From the NCBI GenBank assembly GCA_964390645.1, contig CAYMLL010000054.1, positions 1 through 30,589 on the forward strand: a stretch of DNA of 30,589 bases, in the 5' to 3' direction. The notes beneath the pieces are model-generated. The model was not told the DNA's origin and did no database searches. It saw nothing but the letters and a program-made list of their open reading frames with translations. This DNA comes from CAYMLL01 sp964390645 (GTDB taxonomy: Bacteria; Planctomycetota; UBA8108). A program made the position numbers and the translations under genes. Below, piece after piece: positions 1-6,307 of the stretch; positions within the stretch are counted from its first letter, which is position 1; every line of letters starts with the position of its first letter.

Positions 1-336
1 ATACGATCTACGGCTCGTTTCGTGATCACCGGATCTACACCGTGATGAGCCGAAGTGAAGACTCCGTCCTGCCCGGGCGCCACGTGCACGAAATCCGCCA
101 TGATCATCCGGCGCTGCTCGACGTCGAGGGAGCGATCGAGCGTCTCCCTATGCCCGCGTCCGCGGACAAGCCCGCCGAAGAGAACCGGCAAGCGGTGGGG
201 GCGTCCGGCGCGCTCGCACCAGCTCCCGGCGATTCGGGTCCGAACGAGTCCTTTCCTGACCATCTCGTCCGCGATTCTCACTCCCGGATGGGCCAGGCCG
301 CAGGAGCCGAATTCGCGCCCGAAACCCACGAAACAA
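1..336. other. Window-edge segment without a confident gene
   Basis: Two long frames remain open here and I cannot decide between them. On the plus strand one frame is open from the window edge and stops inside the tRNA at about 392; its last third is Ala/Pro/Glu-rich, like a disordered protein tail. On the minus strand one frame is open from the tRNA to the window edge, with possible GTG starts at 281 and just after the terminator; it is Arg-rich with no family I recognise. Both have high third-position GC, which happens in antisense shadows at this composition. At most one is real, and it would be truncated by the window edge. Confidence 0.2.
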
Positions 337-362
337 GCCCGGCTGAGGCTTCTCAACCGGGC
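337..362 (-). terminator. Intrinsic terminator after tRNA-Met
   Basis: Read on the minus strand, an 11-bp stem (GCCCGGTTGAG with CTCAGCCGGGC, one G-U pair) closes an AAGC tetraloop. A TTGTTTC tail follows. It lies 8 nt beyond the CCA end of the minus-strand tRNA, the expected place for a Rho-independent terminator of a single-gene tRNA transcript. Confidence 0.8.
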
Positions 363-370
363 CTGTGTTT

Positions 371-447
371 TGGTAGCGGAGGGCAGACTTGAACTGCCGA
401 CCTGCGGGTTATGAATCCGCCGCTCTAGCCACCTGAGCTACCCCGCC
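371..447 (-). tRNA. tRNA-Met (CAU), elongator type
   Basis: The reverse complement is a 77-nt cloverleaf with acceptor arm GGCGGGG/CTCCGCT (two G-U pairs), D arm GTAGCTCAG..GGCTAGAGC, T arm GGCAG-TTCAAGT-CTGCC, and an encoded A73-CCA end. The anticodon loop is TTCATAA, so the anticodon is CAU. The GGATTCATAACCC anticodon arm and the GGCGGGGTAGC start match elongator tRNA-Met rather than initiator tRNA. The lowest anticodon-stem pair is an A-C mismatch. It is transcribed alone, with a promoter at 474-501 and a terminator at 337-362. Confidence 0.95.
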
Positions 448-473
448 ATGGATTTCCGGCTCGCAGCGTCCGG

Positions 474-501
474 ATTGTACCAGCGTTCCCCTTGCAGGCA
501 A
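474..501 (-). promoter_or_regulatory. Candidate sigma70-type promoter for tRNA-Met
   Basis: On the minus strand TTGCCT (496-501) is separated by 16 bp from TACAAT (474-479). Transcription would start about 20 nt upstream of the tRNA 5' end at 447. The gatC promoter candidate has the same spacing and the same TACAAT -10. Confidence 0.55.
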
Positions 502-551
502 TACCTCGCAAGCACTTGCGGAAAGGGCTTGCACCGGGGTGAGCACGGGTC

Positions 552-1553
552 ATGCTCTCGGACGTCCGCCCGCCCCTTTCGATCCGCTTTCGCGCCCTCG
601 CGTCGGGCTCGCTCGCTGCCGTCTCCATGCGCTCTCATTCTCGCTCGCGCCCGTGCTCGCGCCGGCGTCGGCCGGCCGCGTTTCCCGGCTGCTTCACCGG
701 CCGCGCGCTGCGGGCTCTTTCACTCGTACAGGTCGCGCGGCTGCGGCTCGCCGAGCTGTCGCTGCGCGCCGGGCGAGGGCTCCTCGACCTCGTCGCTCCG
801 GGGTGGTGCCGCGTCTGCGGATCCCCGTGTGACGCGCTCGCCGCTCTCTGCGAGGACTGCACCGCGTCCGTCGACTGGATCGACGGTGCTTGCGAGCGCT
901 GTGGCCTGCCCGTGGCCGCCGCCGGCACAGCATTCGGCCTGCCACGCACCGGGGCCGACGGTGTTCGAGACTGCTCCGGCTGCGCCGGCGTGCGCTGGCT
1001 CCACGACCGCGTCGTCGCCGCCGGTCTCTACACCGGTACCCTGCGGCGACTCGTGCTGCTGCACAAGTTTCACGCCGATCCCGGCGCCCGCGCGTTTCTC
1101 GTCGACGCCCTCGTCGAGCGCCTCGAGCGCCTCGAGCGCTTCGAACGTCTCGAGCGCGCCGATTCCGGTGCTCGCCTCGACGGCGGCGATGGCTGCGACG
1201 CCGACGTCTCCGCGGTCCTCTGTCCGGTGCCGCAACACCCGCTGAAGTCGCTTCTTCGGGGGCGTGACCCCTGCGGCGAGCTCGCCGACGGGCTGGCGCG
1301 CGCCGTGGGCCTGCCGTGCCGGCGGCTTCTTCGTCGAGCCCGCTGGACGCGCGCTCAGATGCGCCTGAGCCGCCCCGAGCGACGACGCAACGCGCGCGAC
1401 GTGTTCCGCCCGCGCCGCGCCGCGCCAGCCCGGGTCGTCCTGGTCGACGACGTGGTCACCACGGGGAGCACCGCTTCGGAATGCGCTCGGGCGCTGAAGG
1501 ACGCCGGCGCCCGGCGAGTCGACGTGCTCGCGGTCGCCAGGACGCGGGGCTGA
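552..1553 (+). CDS. ComF family phosphoribosyltransferase-like protein
   Basis: ComF/GntX-type proteins combine an N-terminal zinc region with a type I phosphoribosyltransferase fold; in competent bacteria ComF takes part in DNA uptake, but elsewhere the role is unclear. Seen here: four Cys pairs (residues 86/89, 100/103, 115/118, 141/144), the ComF signature around 169-175 (LLHKFHA), CPVP at 224-227, and the PRPP-binding loop VVLVDDVVTTGST at 295-307. The first 65-75 residues are Arg/Ser-rich and unlike the family, which normally begins just before the first Cys pair. The true start may therefore be ATG 627 or later. A (L/V/F)ER repeat at residues 188-202 is an in-frame insertion made of five 9-nt units (1113-1157). 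Confidence 0.85.
   Translation: MLSDVRPPLSIRFRALASGSLAAVSMRSHSRSRPCSRRRRPAAFPGCFTGRALRALSLVQVARLRLAELSLRAGRGLLDLVAPGWCRVCGSPCDALAALCEDCTASVDWIDGACERCGLPVAAAGTAFGLPRTGADGVRDCSGCAGVRWLHDRVVAAGLYTGTLRRLVLLHKFHADPGARAFLVDALVERLERLERFERLERADSGARLDGGDGCDADVSAVLCPVPQHPLKSLLRGRDPCGELADGLARAVGLPCRRLLRRARWTRAQMRLSRPERRRNARDVFRPRRAAPARVVLVDDVVTTGSTASECARALKDAGARRVDVLAVARTRG
1113..1157 (+). repeat. 9-nt in-frame tandem repeat inside comF-like gene
   Basis: Five tandem copies of a CTCGAGCGC-like unit (variants GTCGAGCGC and TTCGAACGT) encode VER-LER-LER-FER-LER. They sit in a linker between the N-terminal zinc part and the phosphoribosyltransferase core. Confidence 0.8.
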
Positions 1554-1621
1554 TCCGCTACCGACGCCGGGTGCTGACGATTGGGCTCAAGATCTCGTCG
1601 CCAATCTCCGATAACGGACCC

Positions 1622-1888
1622 ATGATCCCATCCTCGTCCTCCGACTCCCGCCAGGAGCTCGAGATCATCGTCTCCCTCGCCTCGGCCGAGCTGCGCCTGG
1701 CCGAGCTCGTCAGCCTGCGTCCCGGCTCGACGCTGCGATTTCCTCAGCGCGTCGACGAGCCCCTCGAGCTGGTGGTCGACGAGCGCCGCGTCGGCAGTGC
1801 GCGCGCCGTGTCGTGTGACGGTCGACTTGGCGTGCGGCTCGAGTCCGCGAGCCTCGAGTCCGCGAGCCTCGAGTCCCGGGGCGGATGA
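1622..1888 (+). CDS. Small FliN/SpoA-domain-like protein
   Basis: An 88-residue protein consisting almost wholly of one SpoA (FliN/YscQ C-terminal) domain. The pattern seen is LASAELRLAEL, then LRPGSTLRF, a short acidic strand with a VVDERRVG turn, and a Gly-Val-Arg-Leu end, matching the domain's 'level-of-PGS-hydrophobic ... V-x-G-x-x-x-A ... G-V-R' layout. FliN forms the flagellar C-ring and type III sorting platform, but no flagellar or secretion gene is present, so that role is only a possibility. The C-terminus ends in SLESA repeats from a 15-nt tandem duplication (1838-1876). Its stop overlaps the next start as ATGA (1885-1888), so the two genes are probably translationally coupled. Confidence 0.65.
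   Translation: MIPSSSSDSRQELEIIVSLASAELRLAELVSLRPGSTLRFPQRVDEPLELVVDERRVGSARAVSCDGRLGVRLESASLESASLESRGG
1838..1876 (+). repeat. 15-nt in-frame tandem repeat
   Basis: Two exact copies of CTCGAGTCCGCGAGC (1838-1852, 1853-1867) and a 9-nt third copy encode the LESAS-LESAS-LES tail of the FliN-like protein. Confidence 0.85.
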
Positions 1889-2427
1889 GCCGTCGGCCGC
1901 GCCGCCGCGCCCGGCCCGCCTTTCTCTTCTTCGGCGGCTTCGCGGCGAGCCGCGATCTGCTCGACGAGATCCGTCGACGTCTCGAGACCCGCTTCGGCGA
2001 GCTCCACGCCGACGGTGTCAGCGAGGTCTTCGACTTTCCCGACACCGTCGCCTACCGCGCGTCGATGGGGACCGGTCTGGTCCGCCGCTTCTTCGTTCTG
2101 GCCGAGCGCTGGCCACAGGACGGGCTGGCCGCGGTGAAGAACGCGACGATCGACATCGAGGACGAAATCCGCGACGCGGTGGACAGCCGCGTCGAGCGTC
2201 CTGTCAACATCGATCCCGGGCTCATCAACGACTGTCGCGTCATCCTGGCGACCACGAAGGACTTCTCCCACCGTCTGTACCGCGGTGACGGGATCTGGGA
2301 GGAGGTCACCTTGAGCTGGCGCGACGGCGCGTATCGCCCCTTTCCGTGGACCTACCCGGACTTCGTGCGGCCTGCCTACCACGCCTTCTTCGCGCGCTTC
2401 CGCGACGAGTGTCTGAGCGACTCCTGA
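1885..2427 (+). CDS. DUF4416 family protein
   Basis: A 180-residue protein of the uncharacterised DUF4416 family. Diagnostic stretches are an N-terminal FGGFAAS strand, a DFPDTVAYRASMG region, the (V)NIDPGLI motif near residue 110, ILATTKDFSHR followed by YRGDGIWEEVTL, and a YRPFPWTYPDF segment near the C-terminus; the whole family length is present. The family is soluble and of unknown function. It starts within the stop of the FliN-like gene (ATGA), and the N-terminus is Arg-rich. It is the last gene before the assembly gap. Confidence 0.9.
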   Translation: MSRRPRRRARPAFLFFGGFAASRDLLDEIRRRLETRFGELHADGVSEVFDFPDTVAYRASMGTGLVRRFFVLAERWPQDGLAAVKNATIDIEDEIRDAVDSRVERPVNIDPGLINDCRVILATTKDFSHRLYRGDGIWEEVTLSWRDGAYRPFPWTYPDFVRPAYHAFFARFRDECLSDS

Positions 2428-2531
2428 GCCTGATCGGTTCCCGGTCCACCGGCCTCGCAGGAGGGTCCACCTCGCGTCGGCGGCGCTGCCGCAAGGGCTC
2501 GGGTCCCGCGGAGGAGAACTGCTCGTCTGCG

Positions 2532-2586
2532 GCACAGAGCGCCGTCGCGTCTCGCCGGGCCCGCGTCGTCTCGTCGTCTCGTCGTC
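2532..2586 (+). repeat. Left copy of 55-bp direct repeat flanking the gap
   Basis: Identical base for base to 2687-2741. It begins GCACAGAGCGCCG and ends with a TCGTCTCGTCGTCTCGTCGTC microsatellite. Confidence 0.9.
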
Positions 2587-2686
2587 NNNNNNNNNNNNNN
2601 NNNNNNNNNNNNNNNNNNNNNNNNNNNNNNNNNNNNNNNNNNNNNNNNNNNNNNNNNNNNNNNNNNNNNNNNNNNNNNNNNNNNNN
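2587..2686. other. Assembly gap (100 N)
   Basis: Exactly 100 undetermined bases, the usual fixed filler between scaffolded contigs. True length and content are unknown. Confidence 0.99.
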
Positions 2687-2741
2687 GCACAGAGCGCCGT
2701 CGCGTCTCGCCGGGCCCGCGTCGTCTCGTCGTCTCGTCGTC
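2687..2741 (+). repeat. Right copy of 55-bp direct repeat flanking the gap
   Basis: Identical to 2532-2586. It is either a k-mer overlap between contig ends or the edges of a tandem repeat. Confidence 0.9.
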
Positions 2742-2789
2742 GCGACGGTGTACCGGTGAATCGTCCGGGCACGGACGGCGTCGCCGATC

Positions 2790-2817
2790 TTGCAAGTCGA
2801 CGGTCGCGGCCTACAAT
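2790..2817 (+). promoter_or_regulatory. Candidate promoter of gatCAB
   Basis: TTGCAA (2790-2795), a 16-bp spacer and TACAAT (2812-2817) lie 63 bp upstream of the gatC start. The layout matches the tRNA-Met promoter candidate. Confidence 0.55.
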
Positions 2818-2880
2818 GAGCCGCCGGCGCACGCTTGCGCTTGCAGCGGTCCGGCGGCTTTCGGCGCAGAGGGGCGAGAC

Positions 2881-3195
2881 ATGAGCATCGAAGTGACCGA
2901 CGCGCTGGTGGCACGAGTGGCGATACTCTCCCGTCTGGAGCTGACGGCGCAGGAGGCGCACGAGATGCAGGGTCACTTCCGGAAGGTCCTGCAGTACGTC
3001 GAGGCGATCGAGGAGCTCGACCTCGACAGCGTGGACCCGTCGCTGTTCGCGCTCGAGGCGTCGAACGTCGACCGCGAGGACGAGGTCGCGGCCAGCCTGA
3101 CGAACGTCCAGGCGCTGAGCGCGGCTCCCGCCAGCGAGCCGCCGTTCTTCGTCGTGCCGCGGATTGTCGGCCGCGTTGGCGACGCGGAAGGCTAA
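2881..3195 (+). CDS. gatC: Asp-tRNA(Asn)/Glu-tRNA(Gln) amidotransferase subunit C
   Basis: GatC is the small belt-like subunit that holds GatA and GatB together in the enzyme converting mischarged Glu-tRNA(Gln) or Asp-tRNA(Asn) to the correct aminoacyl-tRNA. The 104-residue product has the family pattern: VARVAILSRLELTAQE near the N-terminus, the LQYVEAIEELDLDSVDP helix-turn, and a C-terminal PPFFVVPRIVG stretch matching the usual FxVPrvv ending. A TACAAT promoter lies upstream. It is first in gatC-gatA-gatB, with 38 bp before gatA, so the three are presumably one transcript. Confidence 0.96.
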   Translation: MSIEVTDALVARVAILSRLELTAQEAHEMQGHFRKVLQYVEAIEELDLDSVDPSLFALEASNVDREDEVAASLTNVQALSAAPASEPPFFVVPRIVGRVGDAEG

Positions 3196-3233
3196 CCGAC
3201 CACAGGTCAACGGTCCACGGAGCTCACGCAGAC

Positions 3234-4766
3234 ATGTCGAGCCTCCCTCCTTCGAGCGTTCTGGAGACACGGGATCGGATCCGTCGCGGCGAGCTCTCGG
3301 CACTCGAAGTGACCACCCGGGCGCTCAGCCGGATCGACACCGTGAATCCCGAGCTCGAGGCCGTCAGCCAGGTCTTTCACGATCAGGCGCTGGCGGCGGC
3401 GACGCAGATCGATCGCCGCATCGCGGCCGGCGAGGATCCCGGCGAGCTGGCCGGCGTGCCGTTCACCGTCAAGGAGAACATCTGCACCCTCGAGGGCTCG
3501 ACGAACGCCGCCAGCCGCATCCTCGACGGCCACGCGTCGCCGTACGACGCGACCGTGGTTCGCAGGCTGCGCGCGGCTGGCGCGATCTGTGTCGGCAAGA
3601 CGAACCTCGACGAGTTCGGCATGGGATCGTCGACCGAGAACTCCGCCTACCGTGTTACCAGGAACCCGTGGCGTACGACTCACGTTCCCGGCGGCTCGAG
3701 CGGCGGGGCGGCTTCGATCAGCGCCGCGACGTCCGGAATCCTCCACCTCGGTTCGGACACCGGAGGCTCGATCCGTCAGCCGGCGTCGTACTGCGGCGTC
3801 ACCGGGCTCAAGCCCACCTACGGACGCGTGTCTCGTTTCGGGCTCCTGGCGTTCGCGAGCTCCCTCGACCAGATCGGGCCGCTGCAGCGCTCTGCGGTCG
3901 ACTGCGCGCTGGCGTTGAAGGTCATCGCCGGCAAGGACTCGATGGATGCGACGAGCCGTGACGTCGCGGTCGATGACTACGTACATGAGGCTCGGCAGGG
4001 CATCGAAGGGCTGCGCATCGGTGTCGCGCCCGAGCTCTTTCCCGACGGTGTCGAGTCGCAGGTGCGAGAGCGCGTCGAGGCGGGCATCGACGTGCTGCGT
4101 GAGGCCGGGGCCGAGGTGCGCGAGGTGTCGCTGCCGCACGCGCGCTTCGCGAACCAGGCTTACGTGCTCGTGTCGGCCGCGGAGGCGAGCTCGAACCTCG
4201 CCCGCTACGACGGCGTTCACTACGGCCACCGTACGGAGAGTCCGAGCGATCTGGTCGATCTCTACCGGCGATCGCGCGCCGAGGGATTCGGTCCGGAGGT
4301 CAAGCGGCGCATCATGGTCGGCACCTTCGTTCTCAGCTCGGGATACTACGACGCGTTTTACCTCAAGGCTCTCAAGGTGCGCAGCCTGATCCGTGAGGAC
4401 TTCGAGAACGTGTTCGCCGAGGTCGACGCGGTGGTCTCGCCGACGTCGCCCGTGCCGGCGTTCCCGATCGGCGAGCGTATGGACGATCCTCTGAAGCTCT
4501 ACGCGGTCGACGTGCTGACCGTGCCCGCGAACCTCGCTTCGGTGCCGGCGCTGAGCATGCCGTGTGGACTGACGTCCGAAGGCCTCCCCGTCGGCATGCA
4601 GATTTACGGTCGCGCGCTCGCTGACGGCGTCGTCCTGCGGCTGGCGAACGCGTTCCAGTCGAGAACCGGGCATCACCTGGAGGTTCCGCCCGTGTTCGCG
4701 AACGGCGGCGATGGTGCTGGCAGTGCGGGGCCGGCGGAGGGCCGGTCCGGCAGAGAGTCCGGCTGA
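3234..4766 (+). CDS. gatA: Asp-tRNA(Asn)/Glu-tRNA(Gln) amidotransferase subunit A
   Basis: The glutaminase subunit, which releases ammonia that passes to GatB. The 510-residue product is full length for the amidase-signature family. The catalytic Ser-cisSer-Lys triad is intact: Lys80 in FTVKEN, Ser155 in the GGSSGG loop, and Ser179 in DTGGSIRQPA. The GLKPTYGRVSRFGL segment characteristic of GatA follows. I chose ATG 3234 (MSSLPPSSVLETRD) because the family begins about ten residues before its first helix; the frame is open further upstream, but that extension overlaps gatC. A Gly/Arg-rich tail of about 25 residues follows the conserved core. Confidence 0.97.
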   Translation: MSSLPPSSVLETRDRIRRGELSALEVTTRALSRIDTVNPELEAVSQVFHDQALAAATQIDRRIAAGEDPGELAGVPFTVKENICTLEGSTNAASRILDGHASPYDATVVRRLRAAGAICVGKTNLDEFGMGSSTENSAYRVTRNPWRTTHVPGGSSGGAASISAATSGILHLGSDTGGSIRQPASYCGVTGLKPTYGRVSRFGLLAFASSLDQIGPLQRSAVDCALALKVIAGKDSMDATSRDVAVDDYVHEARQGIEGLRIGVAPELFPDGVESQVRERVEAGIDVLREAGAEVREVSLPHARFANQAYVLVSAAEASSNLARYDGVHYGHRTESPSDLVDLYRRSRAEGFGPEVKRRIMVGTFVLSSGYYDAFYLKALKVRSLIREDFENVFAEVDAVVSPTSPVPAFPIGERMDDPLKLYAVDVLTVPANLASVPALSMPCGLTSEGLPVGMQIYGRALADGVVLRLANAFQSRTGHHLEVPPVFANGGDGAGSAGPAEGRSGRESG

Positions 4767-4794
4767 GCTGGAGAAGGGTTGACGGAGAGTCGAG

Positions 4795-6258
4795 ATGGCC
4801 GCCCAGAGGTCGAGTTCCCTCGAGCATTCGGCGTACGAGGCCGTGATCGGTCTGGAGGTTCACGTCCAGCTGAACACGCGTACGAAGATTTTCTGCCGCT
4901 GTGAGAACCGATTCGGCGCCGAGCCGAACACGAACGTCTGTCCGGTCTGCCTCGGTCTTCCCGGCGCGTTGCCCTACATCAACCGCGACGCGATCCGCAG
5001 CGCCCTTCGCGCGGTGCTCGCGTGCGGCTGCGATGTCGGCCTGTTCACGAAGTTCGACCGCAAGAACTACTACTATCCCGATCTGCCGAAGGGCTATCAG
5101 ATCTCGCAATTCGATCAGCCGATCGGTGACGGCGGCCGTGTCGAGTTCCTGCTCGACGGCGAGCGTCGGACGGTGAGGCTGACGCGCATCCACATCGAGG
5201 AAGATGCCGGCAAGAACACGCACGTCGGGGATCGCCCTGTCAGTCACGTCGACCTGAACCGCGCCGGTACCCCGCTGCTGGAAATCGTCTCGGAGCCCGA
5301 CCTGCGCTCCGCCGCGCAGGCGGGTGCGTACCTGCGCATGCTGCGGTTGATGATGCTCTATCTCGGCATCTCCGACTGCAACATGGAGGAGGGATCGCTG
5401 CGCTGTGACGTCAACGTCTCGATCCGTCCGCGCGGCGCCGAGCATCTCGAGACGCGCACCGAGATCAAGAACCTCAACTCCTTCACCTTCATCGAGAACG
5501 CGCTCGACCAGGAGATCGCCCGGCAGGTCGCCGTGCGCGAGGCTGGTGGTGAGGTCGTGCAGGAGACGCGGCTCTACGATCCGGACCGCGGTGAGACGCT
5601 GCCGATGCGTGGCAAGGAGGAAGCGCACGACTATCGCTACTTCCCGGAGCCCGATCTGGCGCCGCTGACGTTCACCGGGGAGCTGATCGCGGATCTGCGC
5701 GAGAGCCTTCCCGAGATGCCGCTCGAGCGTATCGAGCGGTACGAGAGGACGCTGGGGCTCGGCGAGTATCACATCGGTGTGCTCGTCAATGATCCTCAGG
5801 CGTGCGATCTCTTCGAGAGCTGTCTGGAGATCCATGATGGTGCCAGGTCGCTCGCGAACTGGATCATCAACGATGTCAGGGAGGAGACCAATGCGCGCAA
5901 GGTCTCCGTGGGGGAGCTCGGGCACGCGCCGCGGCGCCTCGTCGATCTCGTCCAGGCCGTCGACGAAGGGACGCTCAGCAAGCAGAAGGGCCGCGAGGTC
6001 TTCAAGGCGCTTCTGGATGGCGACAGATCCGTTGCCGACATCATCAAGGATCTCGGTCTGGAGCAGATCAGCGACGACTCCGTCCTGCGCGAGCAGATCG
6101 AGACCGTCCTCGCGGCCCACCCCGGTCCCGTCTCCGACGTCAAGCAGGGCAAGAAGAACTCCGTCAACTTCCTCGTCGGCCAGGTGATGCGAGAGACGAA
6201 GGGCAAGGCCAACCCCGGGCGTGTCTCGCAGCTCATCGTGGAGATCCTCGGGAGCTGA
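4795..6258 (+). CDS. gatB: Asp-tRNA(Asn)/Glu-tRNA(Gln) amidotransferase subunit B
   Basis: The kinase/transamidase subunit, which activates the mischarged amino acid with ATP and binds tRNA through its C-terminal tail. The 487-residue product is full length. Seen: VIGLEVHVQL at 18-27, CRC and CPVCLGLPG cysteines at 34-57 that can bind zinc, YYYPDLPKGYQISQ at about 92-105, the signature DLNRAGTPLLEIVSEPD, NSFTFIENA, DYRYFPEPDL, and the YqeY-like tail ending GKANPGRVSQLIVE. A weak GGAG lies upstream. A complete GatCAB implies that the organism makes Gln-tRNA and/or Asn-tRNA indirectly; which one cannot be read from this window. Confidence 0.97.
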   Translation: MAAQRSSSLEHSAYEAVIGLEVHVQLNTRTKIFCRCENRFGAEPNTNVCPVCLGLPGALPYINRDAIRSALRAVLACGCDVGLFTKFDRKNYYYPDLPKGYQISQFDQPIGDGGRVEFLLDGERRTVRLTRIHIEEDAGKNTHVGDRPVSHVDLNRAGTPLLEIVSEPDLRSAAQAGAYLRMLRLMMLYLGISDCNMEEGSLRCDVNVSIRPRGAEHLETRTEIKNLNSFTFIENALDQEIARQVAVREAGGEVVQETRLYDPDRGETLPMRGKEEAHDYRYFPEPDLAPLTFTGELIADLRESLPEMPLERIERYERTLGLGEYHIGVLVNDPQACDLFESCLEIHDGARSLANWIINDVREETNARKVSVGELGHAPRRLVDLVQAVDEGTLSKQKGREVFKALLDGDRSVADIIKDLGLEQISDDSVLREQIETVLAAHPGPVSDVKQGKKNSVNFLVGQVMRETKGKANPGRVSQLIVEILGS

Positions 6259-6307
6259 TCGCGCAGAGACGGGGCCGCTCCTTTCCTGGCTTCCCGGGGC
6301 GAGGGCG

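Larger units (their letters stand above)
2428..2880. other. Intergenic region containing a scaffold gap
   Basis: No gene is apparent. The stretch holds a 55-bp sequence present on both sides of the N run, a short (TCGTC)n tract, and the gatC promoter candidate at its right end. Confidence 0.7.

Noticed and set aside
42..414. Plus-strand frames entering tRNA-Met
   Set aside because: Their ends lie inside the tRNA and its terminator, which commonly creates spurious ORFs; kept only as an unresolved edge region.
371..447. Initiator tRNA-fMet
   Set aside because: The start GGCGGGG, the G-U first pair and the GGATTCATAACCC anticodon arm fit elongator Met; the three G-C pairs typical of an initiator anticodon stem next to the loop are absent.
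4778..4794. TTGACG before gatB as an internal promoter
   Set aside because: No -10 at the right distance; it overlaps the ribosome-binding region.
3207..6120. Long minus-strand frames opposite gatA and gatB
   Set aside because: GatA and GatB are intact on the plus strand with catalytic residues; the antisense frames are shadows.
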